Shown one piece after another: positions 28,553 to 38,569 of a stretch of 64,000 nt of DNA. The stretch comes from Serpens gallinarum (GTDB taxonomy: Bacteria; Pseudomonadota; Gammaproteobacteria; Pseudomonadales; Pseudomonadaceae), in NCBI RefSeq assembly GCF_014836765.1, contig NZ_JACSQG010000008.1, forward strand, positions 1 through 64,000. The letters run 5' to 3'. A model generated the notes under the pieces. It was not told where the DNA came from. It saw only the letters and a list, made by a program, of their open reading frames with translations, and did not search any database. Each line of letters opens with the position of its first letter. Position 1 is the first letter of the stretch. A program made the translations under genes and the position numbers.

Positions 28553-29742
28553 TGAGCGCTCGCAATATTCTTGTCATCAACTGCGGTAGCTCCTCCCTCA
28601 AATTCGCACTGATAAACCAGGCGCACTCCCAGCCCTTGCTCAGCGGCTTGGCCGAACGCTTGGACAGTCCCGAAGCAACCCTGCACTGGTGGCGCAGCAG
28701 TCACATTCGCGAGCACCTGGCATTGCCCGGTGCCGATCACCGCATTGCACTGGAGCATTTATTGCCGATGATCAACGATGCCTGCGGCGGACGTCTGCAC
28801 GGCATCGGCCATCGCGTGGTGCATGGCGGCGAGCATTTCACCCAATCCTGCCTGATCGACGATGCCGCCCTGCAGGCCATTCGCGCCACCGTCACCCTGG
28901 CACCGCTGCATAATCCGGCAAATCTGCTCGGCATCGAAACCACCCTGAACCTTTATCCACAACTGCCCCAGGTCGCCGTGTTCGACACCGCTTTTCACCA
29001 GAGCATGCCAGAGCATGCCTTTCGTTACGCCCTCCCAGAGCAGCTCTACCGTGAGCAGGGCGTGCGCCGCTACGGTTTTCACGGCACCAGCCACCGCTAT
29101 GTAAGCCAGCGGGCCGCAGAGATTACCGGCTTGGCGGTGGGAGACAGTTGCTGGCTGACCGCGCACCTGGGCAATGGCTGCTCCACCTGCGCCGTAGTGG
29201 ACGGCCAAAGCCGCGACACCAGCATGGGCCTTACGCCGCTGGAAGGTCTGGTAATGGGTACGCGCAGCGGCGATGTCGACCCCAACCTGCACAGCCATCT
29301 GGCGCGCACGCTGGGCTGGAGCCTGGAAGACATCGAGCGCCTGCTCAACCATGAAAGCGGCCTGCTCGGCCTGTCTGGTTTGTCAAACGACATGCGCAGC
29401 CTGGAACAGGCGCGCAGCCAGGGTCATCGTGCGGCCACACTGGCCATTGAAGTGTTCTGCTACCGCCTGGCCAAATCGCTGGCCTCGCTGATCTGTGCCC
29501 TACCGCGCATGGACGGCGTGATCTTCACCGGCGGCATCGGTGAAAACTCACCCCTGGTGCGCGGTAAAACAGTCTTCTATTTATCCTTGCTCGGCCTGAG
29601 CGTGGACAAAGTCGCCAATGCCCGCTGCGTCGGTGGCGTGACGGGTGAGATCAATCCGCCTGCATACCCTCGCATCCTGGTGATCCCGACCAACGAGGAA
29701 AAGCAGATCGCCCTGGACACCCTGACGCTGCTAAATAGCTGA
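28552..29742 (+). CDS. ackA: Acetate kinase
   Basis: A 396-residue ASKHA-fold kinase that interconverts acetate plus ATP and acetyl phosphate. It shows NCGSSSLK (Asn9), GHRVVHGGE with the substrate Arg, [21 protein letters not shown] and the GGIGENS nucleotide loop near the end. The start overlaps the stop of the DUF3565 gene and has an aaggag site. In P. aeruginosa ackA is followed by pta, but here the next gene is an acyltransferase after 145 bases. Acetyl phosphate would need a pta elsewhere. Confidence 0.95.
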   Translation: MSARNILVINCGSSSLKFALINQAHSQPLLSGLAERLDSPEATLHWWRSSHIREHLALPGADHRIALEHLLPMINDACGGRLHGIGHRVVHGGEHFTQSCLIDDAALQAIRATVTLAPLHNPANLLGIETTLNLYPQLPQVAVFDTAFHQSMPEHAFRYALPEQLYREQGVRRYGFHGTSHRYVSQRAAEITGLAVGDSCWLTAHLGNGCSTCAVVDGQSRDTSMGLTPLEGLVMGTRSGDVDPNLHSHLARTLGWSLEDIERLLNHESGLLGLSGLSNDMRSLEQARSQGHRAATLAIEVFCYRLAKSLASLICALPRMDGVIFTGGIGENSPLVRGKTVFYLSLLGLSVDKVANARCVGGVTGEINPPAYPRILVIPTNEEKQIALDTLTLLNS

Positions 29743-29887
29743 CCTCGAGGACCTTCGGGGACACTCGGCTTGCCTGGAACCAACATGCCTCGAGGCGTGA
29801 CCGGGCGGTCAACCACCGCACTTGCAGTTCAGTGAACAATCGTTACTCTGGCGGCATTTTCAACTCGACGTTCCGAGAATTCCGCCG

Positions 29888-30802
29888 ATGCTGAGCTTTC
29901 TGCCTGCCCCTTTGCGTGGCGTCATCGCCATGCTGATCCTGATCCTGAACACGCTGTTCTGGTGTTGGCCTTTATTTGCCTTGTCCTTGCTCAAGCTGCT
30001 ATTGCCCTTTGCGCCGATACAACGCGCGCTGCGCTTCGCCATGCATTGGGTCGCGGAAACCTGGATCGGCATCAACTGCTTCTGGATGGATCTGGTGCAG
30101 CCGACCCGCTGGGACGTGCAAGGGCGCAACCTGGTCGACTTGGGGCACTCCTACCTGGTCAGCAGTAATCATCAGAGCTGGGCGGACATTCTAGTCCTGC
30201 AATATCAGTTCAACCGACGCATGCCCATTCTCAAGTTCTTCCTCAAGCAAGAGCTGATTTGGGTCCCCGTAATTGGCTTGTGCTGGTGGGCGCTGGAGTT
30301 CCCGTTCATGAAGCGCTACAGCAAGGAATACTTGCGCAAGAACCCTCACAAGCAGGGCCAGGACCTGGCTACTACGCGCAAGGCATGCGAGCGCTACAAG
30401 ACCAACCCCGTGTCGGTGTTCAACTTTCTGGAAGGCACCCGCTTCACACCAGCCAAGCATGACCAGCAGCAGTCACCCTACCGCCACCTGCTCAAACCCA
30501 AGGCCGGCGGCATTGCCTTTGTACTGGATGCCATGGGCGAGCAACTAGAATCAATGATCGACGTGACCATTCACTATCCAGATGGTCGCCCAAGTTTCTG
30601 GGACCTGCTCTGCGGTCGCATCACCCGAGTGGTCATGCGCATCCACAAGCGTCCAATCCCTGCCGAGTTCATCGGCCAGAACTATGACCAGGACGAAACC
30701 TATCGCCAAGGCTTCCAGCAGTGGGTCAATCAACTCTGGGCAGAAAAGGACGCCGAACTGGAACAGTTGCACCGCGATTTTCCGGTCGCTGGCAGCAAAT
30801 AG
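29888..30802 (+). CDS. Inner-membrane lysophospholipid acyltransferase, YihG type
   Basis: A 304-residue PlsC-like acyltransferase. Two hydrophobic stretches (about 10-40) are followed by catalytic NHQSWAD (94-100, His95 and Asp100), ELIWVPVIG, and FLEGTRFTPAKH, the second conserved block of the family. YihG-type enzymes tune the acyl content of phospholipids. The ATG at 29888 starts the membrane anchor; the frame is open from 29822. It is co-directional with ackA and converges on an OmpA-type lipoprotein gene, the PA0834-PA0833 order. Confidence 0.88.
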   Translation: MLSFLPAPLRGVIAMLILILNTLFWCWPLFALSLLKLLLPFAPIQRALRFAMHWVAETWIGINCFWMDLVQPTRWDVQGRNLVDLGHSYLVSSNHQSWADILVLQYQFNRRMPILKFFLKQELIWVPVIGLCWWALEFPFMKRYSKEYLRKNPHKQGQDLATTRKACERYKTNPVSVFNFLEGTRFTPAKHDQQQSPYRHLLKPKAGGIAFVLDAMGEQLESMIDVTIHYPDGRPSFWDLLCGRITRVVMRIHKRPIPAEFIGQNYDQDETYRQGFQQWVNQLWAEKDAELEQLHRDFPVAGSK

Positions 30803-30829
30803 CACCCCCTTCGAGAACAACGCACCCAC

Positions 30830-30858
30830 AAAAAAACCCGCCATTGGCGGGTTTTTTT
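30830..30858. terminator. Bidirectional terminator
   Basis: The stem aaaacccgcca / tggcgggtttt between the convergent acyltransferase and OmpA-family genes. Confidence 0.9.
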
Positions 30859-30870
30859 ATCACGTGACTC

Positions 30871-31533
30871 TTATTGCTGCGGCGGCAGCAGGGTGATCTC
30901 CACCCGGCGATTCTGCGCGCGGCCAGCTTCGTTGGCATTGCTGGCGATCGGCTGGTTCGGACCCACGCCGTAGGCAGAGATACGCGACCCGGCGATGCCC
31001 TTGGTGGTCAGGTAGTTGGCCACGCTCAGCGCGCGGTGGTTGGACAGGTTCTGGTTCAGCTGCAGCGAACCGGTGTTGTCAGTGTGACCCACAATGTTGA
31101 TGCCGTTCTTGTTGAACTCTTTGAATACCAGAACCAGCGAATCCAGAGTCGGGTGGAAACTGCTGGTGATATTGGCCGAACTGCTGGCGAAGGTGATGTT
31201 GCCCGGCATGATCAAGATCAGGTTGTCGCCGTCGCGCTGGACCTGTACGCCCGAGTTCAGCAGGGTCTGGCGCAGCTTGGCTTCTTGATTGTCCACATAA
31301 GCGCCGTAGCCACCTGCGGCAGCACCACCGACGGCGGCGCCAATCAGTGCGCCCTTGGTGCGGTCCTTCTTGCTCGACGTTGCAGCGCCGATTGCAGCGC
31401 CAGCCACTGCCCCCAGACCACCATAAACACCCACCTTGCCGGCTTGCTGCTCACCGGTGTAAGGATTGTTTGTGCAGCCGACCAGCAGTGCGACGCTGGC
31501 GGCAACAGCGGTCAGGTTAAGCCAGTTCTTCAT
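30871..31533 (-). CDS. OmpA-family lipoprotein with glycine zipper (YiaD-like)
   Basis: A 220-residue outer-membrane lipoprotein. Lipobox LLVGC sets Cys20. A glycine-zipper region (about 36-80, GGLGAVAGAAIGAA and GAAVGGAAAGGYG) is followed by an OmpA-C peptidoglycan-binding domain (about 105-215) with NIVGHTDNTGS and the NRRVEI end. It probably ties the outer membrane to peptidoglycan. It stands alone; the 227 bases upstream hold only its leader. Confidence 0.92.
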   Translation of the reverse strand: MKNWLNLTAVAASVALLVGCTNNPYTGEQQAGKVGVYGGLGAVAGAAIGAATSSKKDRTKGALIGAAVGGAAAGGYGAYVDNQEAKLRQTLLNSGVQVQRDGDNLILIMPGNITFASSSANITSSFHPTLDSLVLVFKEFNKNGINIVGHTDNTGSLQLNQNLSNHRALSVANYLTTKGIAGSRISAYGVGPNQPIASNANEAGRAQNRRVEITLLPPQQ

Positions 31534-31760
31534 AGATACTTCCTTCGGATTTTTCTGTTGAGAGTCTCGCCCCGGCCCCTTGGAGCCAGTGGCAGGAGAG
31601 AAGTTCCGCGCAAGATTATCAGTGCCGGACGCCTATTACAGCGACACTGTAACCACAACCCTTAACTGCAGGCGGGCACTGCTTAGTTAACGGCGATCGA
31701 GGATGAAAGCCCATAATAGAGCCTTGAGGCAACCGCAATGCGGCTCAACCCATCGAGGGT

Positions 31761-32402
31761 TCAGGCTTTCACGAAGGGGTTTTCGCGCATTTCATCCCCC
31801 AAGCGAGTATCCGGACCATGCCCGGTGACCACTACGGCGTCTTCATCCAGGGTATAGAGGCGCTCACGAATGGAGCGCTCGATGCTGGCGTAATCACCTC
31901 CCCACAGATCAGTGCGGCCAATGCCACGGCGAAACAGCGTGTCGCCAGCGATCAGCAGTTTGTCCTGGGGAAACCAGAAACTCATCGAGCCCGGTGTATG
32001 ACCTGGAGTATGCAGCGCCACCCCGCAACCGCAGGCCAGCGCTTCATCGTCGGCTAGCCAATGGTCCGGCGCCGGTACCGGTACGTAAGGTACGCCGAAC
32101 ATCTGGCACTGCAGCTCGAGGTTGTCCCAGAGAAACTGATCATCCTTGTGCAGGTGCAAGGTCGCGCCGGTCTTTTCCTTCATTTGCCCGGAGGCCAGGA
32201 AATGATCGAGGTGGGCATGGGTATGAATGATGCTGATGACCTTCAGCCCCAGCGCCTCCAGCCGCGCCAGGATCAGCTCGGGGTTGCCGCCCGGATCCAC
32301 CACAATGGCGTTGCCAGTCAACGAATCGCCAATGATCGTGCAGTTGCACTGCAAAGGGCCGACGGGGAAGGTTTCACGAATCAGTGTGCTGGAGATGGCC
32401 AT
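31761..32402 (-). CDS. Metallo-beta-lactamase fold hydrolase (glyoxalase II-like)
   Basis: A 213-residue MBL-fold enzyme of the YcbL/GloB-like group. The metal motif HTHAHLDH, the later LHTPGHTPGSMSFW, AGDTLFRRGIGRTDLWGG and the TGHGPDT His complete a two-metal site. This subgroup hydrolyses thioesters such as S-lactoylglutathione, but the true substrate cannot be read from sequence. The ATG at 32402 has an aggag site. It is co-oriented with, but probably separate from, the upstream coiled-coil gene. Confidence 0.87.
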   Translation of the reverse strand: MAISSTLIRETFPVGPLQCNCTIIGDSLTGNAIVVDPGGNPELILARLEALGLKVISIIHTHAHLDHFLASGQMKEKTGATLHLHKDDQFLWDNLELQCQMFGVPYVPVPAPDHWLADDEALACGCGVALHTPGHTPGSMSFWFPQDKLLIAGDTLFRRGIGRTDLWGGDYASIERSIRERLYTLDEDAVVVTGHGPDTRLGDEMRENPFVKA

Positions 32403-32469
32403 TGAAAAACTCCTGGACATGGCGCACCACGACGCCCGTGCGGATCAACTCCGCAGGGCGCCACGGTTA

Positions 32470-33348
32470 TCAACGGGCGTTGAGTTGTTGCTGCAGGTTC
32501 TGCACCTGGCTTTGCAGGGCATTGATGTTGCGGGTCATCTGCGCGCGGAACGTGTCGAACTCGGCGGCGGTCCCTCCGGTAGGGCTGCTCTGGCTCTCCA
32601 GCTTGTTGCGCAGCAGCTTCACCTCTTGCTCCAGAAGCTTGATCGATTGCGTCGGGTTCTGCTTTTTCAGGGCTTGCAGGTCGGCGCCCAGACTCTTGAG
32701 CTGCGTACCGAACTGGTTCTGCGCTTCACCTTGCGCGTTCAACTGGGTTTCCAGCCGCTTGACCTCGCCTGGCAGCGCGCCCTTGAGGGTGCCCAGCTCG
32801 ACGCCCAATCCCTTGAGGCGCTCATTGAACTTGTCGGCAACTACGCCTTGCGCCTTCAACTGGCTATCCAGTGCTTCGATGCGCTTGTCCTGTTGAGCCG
32901 CTTGGACCTTAACCTGCCGACCCAATGCTTCAAGTTTGCCATCCAACTGGCGCACTTGCAGCTTCAAAGCCTCGGTCCCGGAGGCCACTGTGCTTTCCGT
33001 GGCGACCACCTTGCCCGTGATGTCCTGAATGCGACCGGCCGCCTCCTCGCTGATGCGGGCGAAACTTTCCTGGGTGGCAACCAATTGCTGGGCCATTTGC
33101 GTGATCTGCTGATGGCTCCACCAAGCCAGCCCACCCAAGGCAAGCACCGCCGCCAGCAGTAGCGTCCACAACAGCCCAGTGGCGGAGCTGCGCTGGATCG
33201 GGGCAGCTGCCTTTCGTGGCTCTTTGTGTTCCTGCCCAGCCTCCGTTTCTGCGGCGACGAGAGCTTTGCTACGGCGCTCGCGGGGCTCGGCAGTCAGGCT
33301 CGGCAGATCACCCAGATCACCCAGATCATCGAAAGCATCGTTACGCAT
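32470..33348 (-). CDS. Membrane-anchored coiled-coil protein
   Basis: A 292-residue protein of unknown function. The first 55 residues are polar, with tandem DLGDLGDLPSL and an Arg/Lys/Glu-rich stretch. One membrane helix follows (about 57-77, GLLWTLLLAAVLALGG). The rest (80-292) is almost all helical coiled coil, rich in Gln, Leu and Lys, ending LQSQVQNLQQQLNAR. This is a single-pass protein with a long periplasmic rod. Similar Pseudomonas proteins are often mislabelled ATPases; no nucleotide motif is seen here. Confidence 0.78.
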   Translation of the reverse strand: MRNDAFDDLGDLGDLPSLTAEPRERRSKALVAAETEAGQEHKEPRKAAAPIQRSSATGLLWTLLLAAVLALGGLAWWSHQQITQMAQQLVATQESFARISEEAAGRIQDITGKVVATESTVASGTEALKLQVRQLDGKLEALGRQVKVQAAQQDKRIEALDSQLKAQGVVADKFNERLKGLGVELGTLKGALPGEVKRLETQLNAQGEAQNQFGTQLKSLGADLQALKKQNPTQSIKLLEQEVKLLRNKLESQSSPTGGTAAEFDTFRAQMTRNINALQSQVQNLQQQLNAR

Positions 33349-33479
33349 AAAAATCCTTCAAAAGACACGTTTAGCTGCGAGCCCGCGAGTATACCCACTC
33401 TCCGGTCCGCCAACAGTTCAGCTAAGGGTGCAGTAAGGCGCATTGCATTAAAAACGTCCAGCAGGCCGCTCGGCCGCAC

Positions 33480-34394
33480 TCAGCCGCGCCTGGCGAGGTT
33501 ACGTTCGGCTTTGACCAACCAGGTCGGCACGGTACGCACCAGGTGCTCGGTAAGGCGGTTCAGCAATTCACCACCGTTGCGCCAATGGTGCCAATACAGC
33601 GGCACATCCACTGGGGTGTCAGCAACCACTTCGCACAGCGCGCCACTGGCCAGTGATTCAAGCACCTGCAACTCGGGCACCAGCCCCCAGCCTATACCCG
33701 CCTCGATCAGGCGTACGAAGCCCTCCGAGGACGGACATAAATGATGGACAAAGCCACCCTCGATACCCAGCGCCGCCAAGTAGCGATGCTGCAAGCGGTC
33801 ATCGGGGCCAAACACAATAGCCGGCACGCCGGTCAACGCACGCAACGACACGCCATTGGGGAAGTGCCGCTCGAGAAAGTCCGCGCTGGCCAGGGCGCGA
33901 TAACGCATGCTGCCCAGCGCCAGGCTTCGCGCTCCGGCAACAGGCCGTTCCACTGCACACAGGCAAGCCGCCACTTCACCGGCGCGCATGCGCCTGAGGC
34001 CGACATCCTGATCTTCCACCAGTAAATCCAGGAGTAGAGGCTGCTGGGCACTGAATGCACCGATGGCCGGTGCCCACCAGGTCGCCAGGCTGTCGGCATT
34101 CAGGGCAACGCGTAAACGCTGGGTCGAACTGCATTCATCGAGGTCGGGAATCAGGTCGCCCAGGTCACTTTCCAGCAGCCTGACTTGCTGCACATGGTTA
34201 AGCAGGCGCCGTCCCATCTCAGTGGGTTCGGGGGGATTGGCCCGGATCAGAACCGGCTGGCCGACTCGGGTCTCTAATAATTTGATGCGCTGCGACACGG
34301 CCGATTGCGACAGCCCCAGGACCTGAGCGGCGCGGTCAAAGCCACCCTGCTCCACAACGGCACCCAAGGCAGCCAACAATTTATAATCAAACAA
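33480..34394 (-). CDS. argP: LysR-family regulator ArgP/IciA
   Basis: A 304-residue LysR regulator. The N-terminal winged helix (FDRAAQVLGLSQSAVSQRIKLLE, about 18-40) is followed by an effector domain. ArgP senses arginine and lysine and controls the exporter ArgO. The gene is divergent from a LysE/ArgO exporter with 117 bases between starts, the classic pair and the PA4363/PA4365 setting. The AT-rich spacer should carry the operator; no exact ArgP box was identified. Confidence 0.9.
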   Translation of the reverse strand: MFDYKLLAALGAVVEQGGFDRAAQVLGLSQSAVSQRIKLLETRVGQPVLIRANPPEPTEMGRRLLNHVQQVRLLESDLGDLIPDLDECSSTQRLRVALNADSLATWWAPAIGAFSAQQPLLLDLLVEDQDVGLRRMRAGEVAACLCAVERPVAGARSLALGSMRYRALASADFLERHFPNGVSLRALTGVPAIVFGPDDRLQHRYLAALGIEGGFVHHLCPSSEGFVRLIEAGIGWGLVPELQVLESLASGALCEVVADTPVDVPLYWHHWRNGGELLNRLTEHLVRTVPTWLVKAERNLARRG

Positions 34395-34511
34395 AAATTA
34401 GATCTCCTAATGAGCCATCAGCAAGATTCATTTTCCTTATATAAAACGGAACGTCAGAATCTGCATCAAGTTCCGCTTACCCAAGCCTTTACCAACCGAA
34501 AGTTGATCTCC

Positions 34512-35126
34512 ATGAACACTCCTTTGTGGCAAAGCTATGTCAATGGTCTGCTGATTGCCGCAGGGCTGATCATGGCCATCGGTGCGCAAAACGCCTTCGT
34601 TCTGGCTCAGAGTCTGCGGCGCGAGCATCATTTACCGGTGGCGGCGCTTTGTGTGATCTGCGATGCCTTGCTGGTTGCCGCTGGGGTATTCGGCCTGGCC
34701 ACGCTGCTGACGCAAAACCCGCTCTGGTTGAGTTTCGCTCGCTGGGGTGGCGCGGCCTTTCTGCTGTTCTATGGCAGCCAGGCCCTTTATCGAGCCTTGC
34801 GCCCGCAAGGCGGGCTACAGACAACAGGAAACGCTCCGCGTTCCCTTCAGGCTGTAATGCTCGCCGCCCTGGCCGTAACCTTGCTTAATCCCCACGTCTA
34901 TCTCGATACCGTGCTGCTGATCGGCTCGCTTGGCGCTCAGCAGCCGATGCCGGGTGCGTATGTAGTCGGCGCCGCCAGCGCTTCGCTGCTGTGGTTTTTC
35001 ACCTTGGCCCTCGGTGCGGCCTGGCTTGCTCCTTGGCTGGCCCGACCGCTTACCTGGCGACTCATCGACCTGGCAGTGGCCATCATGATGTACACCATAG
35101 CCGTGCAATTGCTGCTCAACACCTGA
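34512..35126 (+). CDS. argO: LysE/ArgO family amino-acid exporter
   Basis: A 204-residue inner-membrane exporter with about six membrane helices. It holds the LysE family mark GAQNAFVLAQSLRREH (about 23-38), a VICDALLVAAGVFG helix, and LLNPHVYLDTVLLIGSLG (about 124-141). It likely exports basic amino acids (arginine or lysine) under ArgP control. The ATG at 34512 is chosen because the upstream extension lies in the argP promoter region. It has no other operon partner. Confidence 0.9.
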   Translation: MNTPLWQSYVNGLLIAAGLIMAIGAQNAFVLAQSLRREHHLPVAALCVICDALLVAAGVFGLATLLTQNPLWLSFARWGGAAFLLFYGSQALYRALRPQGGLQTTGNAPRSLQAVMLAALAVTLLNPHVYLDTVLLIGSLGAQQPMPGAYVVGAASASLLWFFTLALGAAWLAPWLARPLTWRLIDLAVAIMMYTIAVQLLLNT

Positions 35127-35363
35127 GACTCACAGCCGGCGCGACATGCACTTCACTCACCGCCCGGGCGCCGGCCAAACGCAGGCAGCGCCGTTTCGTA
35201 AAGGCTCTGGCACCGGCCCTCTTGCCGGATGCCGCGTGGCTAAGCCTGAGCCGCGGTGCTATGATCCCGTCTTCGCAGCAAGGGAGTACAAACTCCCAGT
35301 CAACCGCCAGCGATCCACTGCCGGCCGCCTGCCTTGCCCTGATGAAACAAAGGAGAACCTTCC

Positions 35364-35945
35364 ATGGCTTTTGAATTGCCTGCTCTGCCGTACGCACAGA
35401 ACGCCCTCGAGCCGCACATCTCTGCCGAGACGTTGGAATATCACTACGGCAAGCACCACAACACCTACGTGGTGAACCTGAACAACCTGATTCCAGGCAC
35501 CGAATTCGAAGGCAAGTCCCTGGAAGAGATCATCAAGACCTCCTCCGGTGGGATCTTCAACAATGCCGCTCAGGTGTGGAACCACACCTTCTATTGGCAC
35601 TGCATGAAGCCCAACGGTGGTGGTCAGCCGACTGGCGCTCTGGCCGATGCCATCAACGCTTCCTTCGGCTCCTTCGACAAGTTCAAGGAAGAGTTCAGCA
35701 AGGTTTCCATCGGCACCTTCGGTTCCGGCTGGGGCTGGCTGGTGAAGAAGGCTGACGGCTCCCTGGCCCTGGCCAGCACCATCGGCGCAGGCAACCCGAT
35801 GACCAGCGGTGACACCCCGCTGCTGACCTGCGACGTCTGGGAACACGCTTACTACATTGACTACCGCAACGCTCGCCCGAAGTACGTCGAGTCGTTCTGG
35901 AACCTGGTCAACTGGGACTTCGTGGCCAGCAACTTCGCTGCCTGA
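35364..35945 (+). CDS. sodB: Iron superoxide dismutase
   Basis: A 193-residue cytoplasmic superoxide dismutase. Metal ligands are His27, His74, Asp157 and His161 (in [11 protein letters not shown] and DVWEHAYY). Gln70 in NNAAQVWNH is the Fe-type signature. The start has a strong aaggaga site. A plausible minus-10 (tatgat, 35260-35265) lies about 100 bases upstream. Gene order argO-sodB-bifA matches P. aeruginosa PA4365-PA4367. Confidence 0.97.
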   Translation: MAFELPALPYAQNALEPHISAETLEYHYGKHHNTYVVNLNNLIPGTEFEGKSLEEIIKTSSGGIFNNAAQVWNHTFYWHCMKPNGGGQPTGALADAINASFGSFDKFKEEFSKVSIGTFGSGWGWLVKKADGSLALASTIGAGNPMTSGDTPLLTCDVWEHAYYIDYRNARPKYVESFWNLVNWDFVASNFAA

Positions 35946-35986
35946 AGCCAGGCCGTACATCAAGCCTGACTTGGTGCACAGTATTG

Positions 35987-36015
35987 ACGCCCCGCCTTAG
36001 AGCGGGGCGTTTTTG
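35987..36015 (+). terminator. Terminator of sodB
   Basis: The stem cgccccgc / gcggggcg followed by tttttg, about 40 bases past the stop. The remaining 270 bases before bifA hold no recognisable gene. Confidence 0.88.
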
Positions 36016-36289
36016 TTTCCAAAGATGCAAATCCAGGCGCTACCATCAGCCGCTTTTTCACGCCACGGGCCTGCCCCCTTGCAACTGTGATTAACCGCAC
36101 ACTTTCCCCGGACCTTTTCGGCATTTTCCTAAAGTCTTCGACTCACCATCCGACACAGAGCAGTAGAAGCCACGCAGTAAGACGCCTTACTCAAGCGCAC
36201 GCGTTCTGGGCTCCTGCCGGAACCTGTTTCAACAGGCCAACTCACCGGCAACCAGGACTGTCCAGGCCGCTCAAGGAATTCGCCTTTTG

Positions 36290-38335
36290 ATGCAGGAACA
36301 CAAACACAGCTTGTCGCTCAAGCTGCTCTGGGTCGTGCTGCTAGCCGCATTGACCGTCAGCCTGGTGGTGAGCTGCGGGCAGATCCTCTACCAGATCCAC
36401 CAGACCCGTCAGGCAATCGACCAGGATGCCACCCGCATTCTTGACATGTTCCGCGCCTCCTCCACGCAAGCGCTGCGTAGCTTGGACAGGGAGATGGCAG
36501 AGTGGGTGATTGAAGGCATGTTCCAGGACGAGGCCACACAATTCGCATCCTTGGGCCAGGCCGGAGAACTGCCGCTGGCCGAACGTAGTCGCGCCCTGCA
36601 GCAAACGACCCAGCGCGCCCTGACCGACAGGCTGTTCGGGCCCACGCATTCCTTTGCCAGCCCACTGAGCGAACCCGTTCAGCCTCCTCAGGGCATCCTG
36701 AGCCTGACGCTGGATACCGCTTCGTATGGGCGCACGCTCATCCACGCGTCGCTGATGACCCTCCTGTCCGGCGTTCTTGGCTCCTTGAGTTTGACGTTGC
36801 TGCTCTACGTGATTTTCCGGCAGCTCAATCCTCTGCAGCGAAGTTTCCGCGATCGGGTGCACATCAAGCGAGACCATCCCGGGGAGCATCGACTCACCAT
36901 GCTCGAGGACCATCAGCACAATCAACCGGCGCATTGGATAACCCCCTCCGAGCACCCGCTCAGCGGGACCGGTCGCCACACCCCATTGCGGCGTGAAGCC
37001 GACCTGCACCACATTGCCCTCTACGATTACCTCACCGGCCTGCCCAATCGGCAGTTGCTGCAAACCGAACTCCAGCAACAGCTCAACGACGCCAAGCGCC
37101 GCCAGCGGATGGTTGCCGTGCTCTGCCTGGGCCTGGATGATTTTCACGAGATCAATGAACGCTTCAGCTATCAGACCGGTGATCGCCTGCTGCTGGCCCT
37201 GGCTGACTATTTGCGTGGCTACTGCCAACAACCCGGCTGCCTGTCCCGGCTGGGCAGCGACCAGTTCGCCATGATCCAGATCGATATCAGCCAGCCCTAT
37301 GAAGCAGCTGAATTGGCACAAAAGATTCTCGATGGGCTCGACACCCCTTTCGTCCTGGACGGTCAGCCCATTCGGCTGCATGCCACCTTCGGCATCACCC
37401 TGTTCCCCAACGACAGCAACAACGCCGAAGAACTGCTGCAAAAAGCCGAACAGACCATGACCTTGGCCAAGCGCCGCTCGCGGAACCGCTACCAGTTCTA
37501 TATCGCCAGTGTCGATCGAGAAATACGCCACCGGCGCGAGTTGAACAAGGATCTGCTCAACGCCCAGGAATTGGGACAATTGCACCTGGTTTACCAACCG
37601 CAACTGAATTATCCCGACCGGGCCGTGTGTGGTGTCGAAGTCCTGTTGCGCTGGACTCACCCGGTGCATGGCGCCATTGCGCCTGACTTTTTCATACCCA
37701 TCGCCGAACAGAGCCGTTGCATCCTGAGCATCGGCGCCTGGGTGCTGGACGAAGCCTGCCGCCAGTTGCGCGAATGGCACGATCAGGGGTTCGACAATTT
37801 ACGCATGGCGGTCAACCTGTCCACCGTGCAATTGCACCATGCCAACCTGCCGAGCCAAGTGGATCAACTGCTGCGCTACTACCGCCTGCCCGCCGGCAGT
37901 CTGGAACTCGAAATCACCGAAACCGGATTGATGGAAGACATCGGCACCGCCACGCAGAACCTGCTCAGCCTGCGTCGCGCCGGTGCGTTGATTGCCATCG
38001 ACGATTTCGGCACCGGTTATTCATCGCTCAGTTACCTCAAGAGCCTGCCGCTGGACAAGATCAAGATCGACCGGAGTTTTGTACGGGACCTGAGCGAGGA
38101 CGCAGACGATGCGACCATCGTCCGCACGATCATTCAGCTCGCACGCAACCTCGGCATGCAGGTGATTGCCGAAGGCGTGGAAACGTCCGCCCAAGAGCGT
38201 TACGTCATTGAGCAGGGATGCGATGAAGGGCAGGGTTATTTCTACAGCAAACCGCTGGCCGCCGCCGATCTGACCGCCTTTCTGCACCAGGCCCGCGTGC
38301 TCGGCAAGAACCCCCACGCGTTCGTCAGCGGCTGA
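36290..38335 (+). CDS. bifA: c-di-GMP phosphodiesterase BifA (degenerate GGDEF plus EAL)
   Basis: A 681-residue inner-membrane protein. Two membrane helices (about 11-30 and 153-177) flank a periplasmic loop. The GGDEF domain (about 240-405) has GSDQF at 322-326, so cyclase activity should be absent; P. aeruginosa BifA has GGDQF. The EAL domain (about 420-670) reads E450-V-L instead of EAL but keeps ITETG, D571DFGTGYSS and EGVET, consistent with active phosphodiesterase. BifA lowers c-di-GMP to favour swarming over biofilm. The position after sodB supports the name. A TTG directly before the ATG is ignored. Confidence 0.9.
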   Translation: MQEHKHSLSLKLLWVVLLAALTVSLVVSCGQILYQIHQTRQAIDQDATRILDMFRASSTQALRSLDREMAEWVIEGMFQDEATQFASLGQAGELPLAERSRALQQTTQRALTDRLFGPTHSFASPLSEPVQPPQGILSLTLDTASYGRTLIHASLMTLLSGVLGSLSLTLLLYVIFRQLNPLQRSFRDRVHIKRDHPGEHRLTMLEDHQHNQPAHWITPSEHPLSGTGRHTPLRREADLHHIALYDYLTGLPNRQLLQTELQQQLNDAKRRQRMVAVLCLGLDDFHEINERFSYQTGDRLLLALADYLRGYCQQPGCLSRLGSDQFAMIQIDISQPYEAAELAQKILDGLDTPFVLDGQPIRLHATFGITLFPNDSNNAEELLQKAEQTMTLAKRRSRNRYQFYIASVDREIRHRRELNKDLLNAQELGQLHLVYQPQLNYPDRAVCGVEVLLRWTHPVHGAIAPDFFIPIAEQSRCILSIGAWVLDEACRQLREWHDQGFDNLRMAVNLSTVQLHHANLPSQVDQLLRYYRLPAGSLELEITETGLMEDIGTATQNLLSLRRAGALIAIDDFGTGYSSLSYLKSLPLDKIKIDRSFVRDLSEDADDATIVRTIIQLARNLGMQVIAEGVETSAQERYVIEQGCDEGQGYFYSKPLAAADLTAFLHQARVLGKNPHAFVSG

Positions 38336-38569
38336 GCCTGGCAAGCAGCCATATGCGACACACCTGCGTGCCCGCGACCGCTTATAGCCCCTGATTGATC
38401 AGCACGGCCTTACGCACGCACCTGTCAGGCACACCAAGGCACTCAGGAGCGCCTGTCCACGTAGATGCCGAACCGCCCCTTCCTTGCCGCTGCCGGACAA
38501 AATGAATGGCTGCGCCTCGCCAGGTTTGTAGAGCCCATGCCAGTCAGCACACGAGGTGGCCTGCCGATA

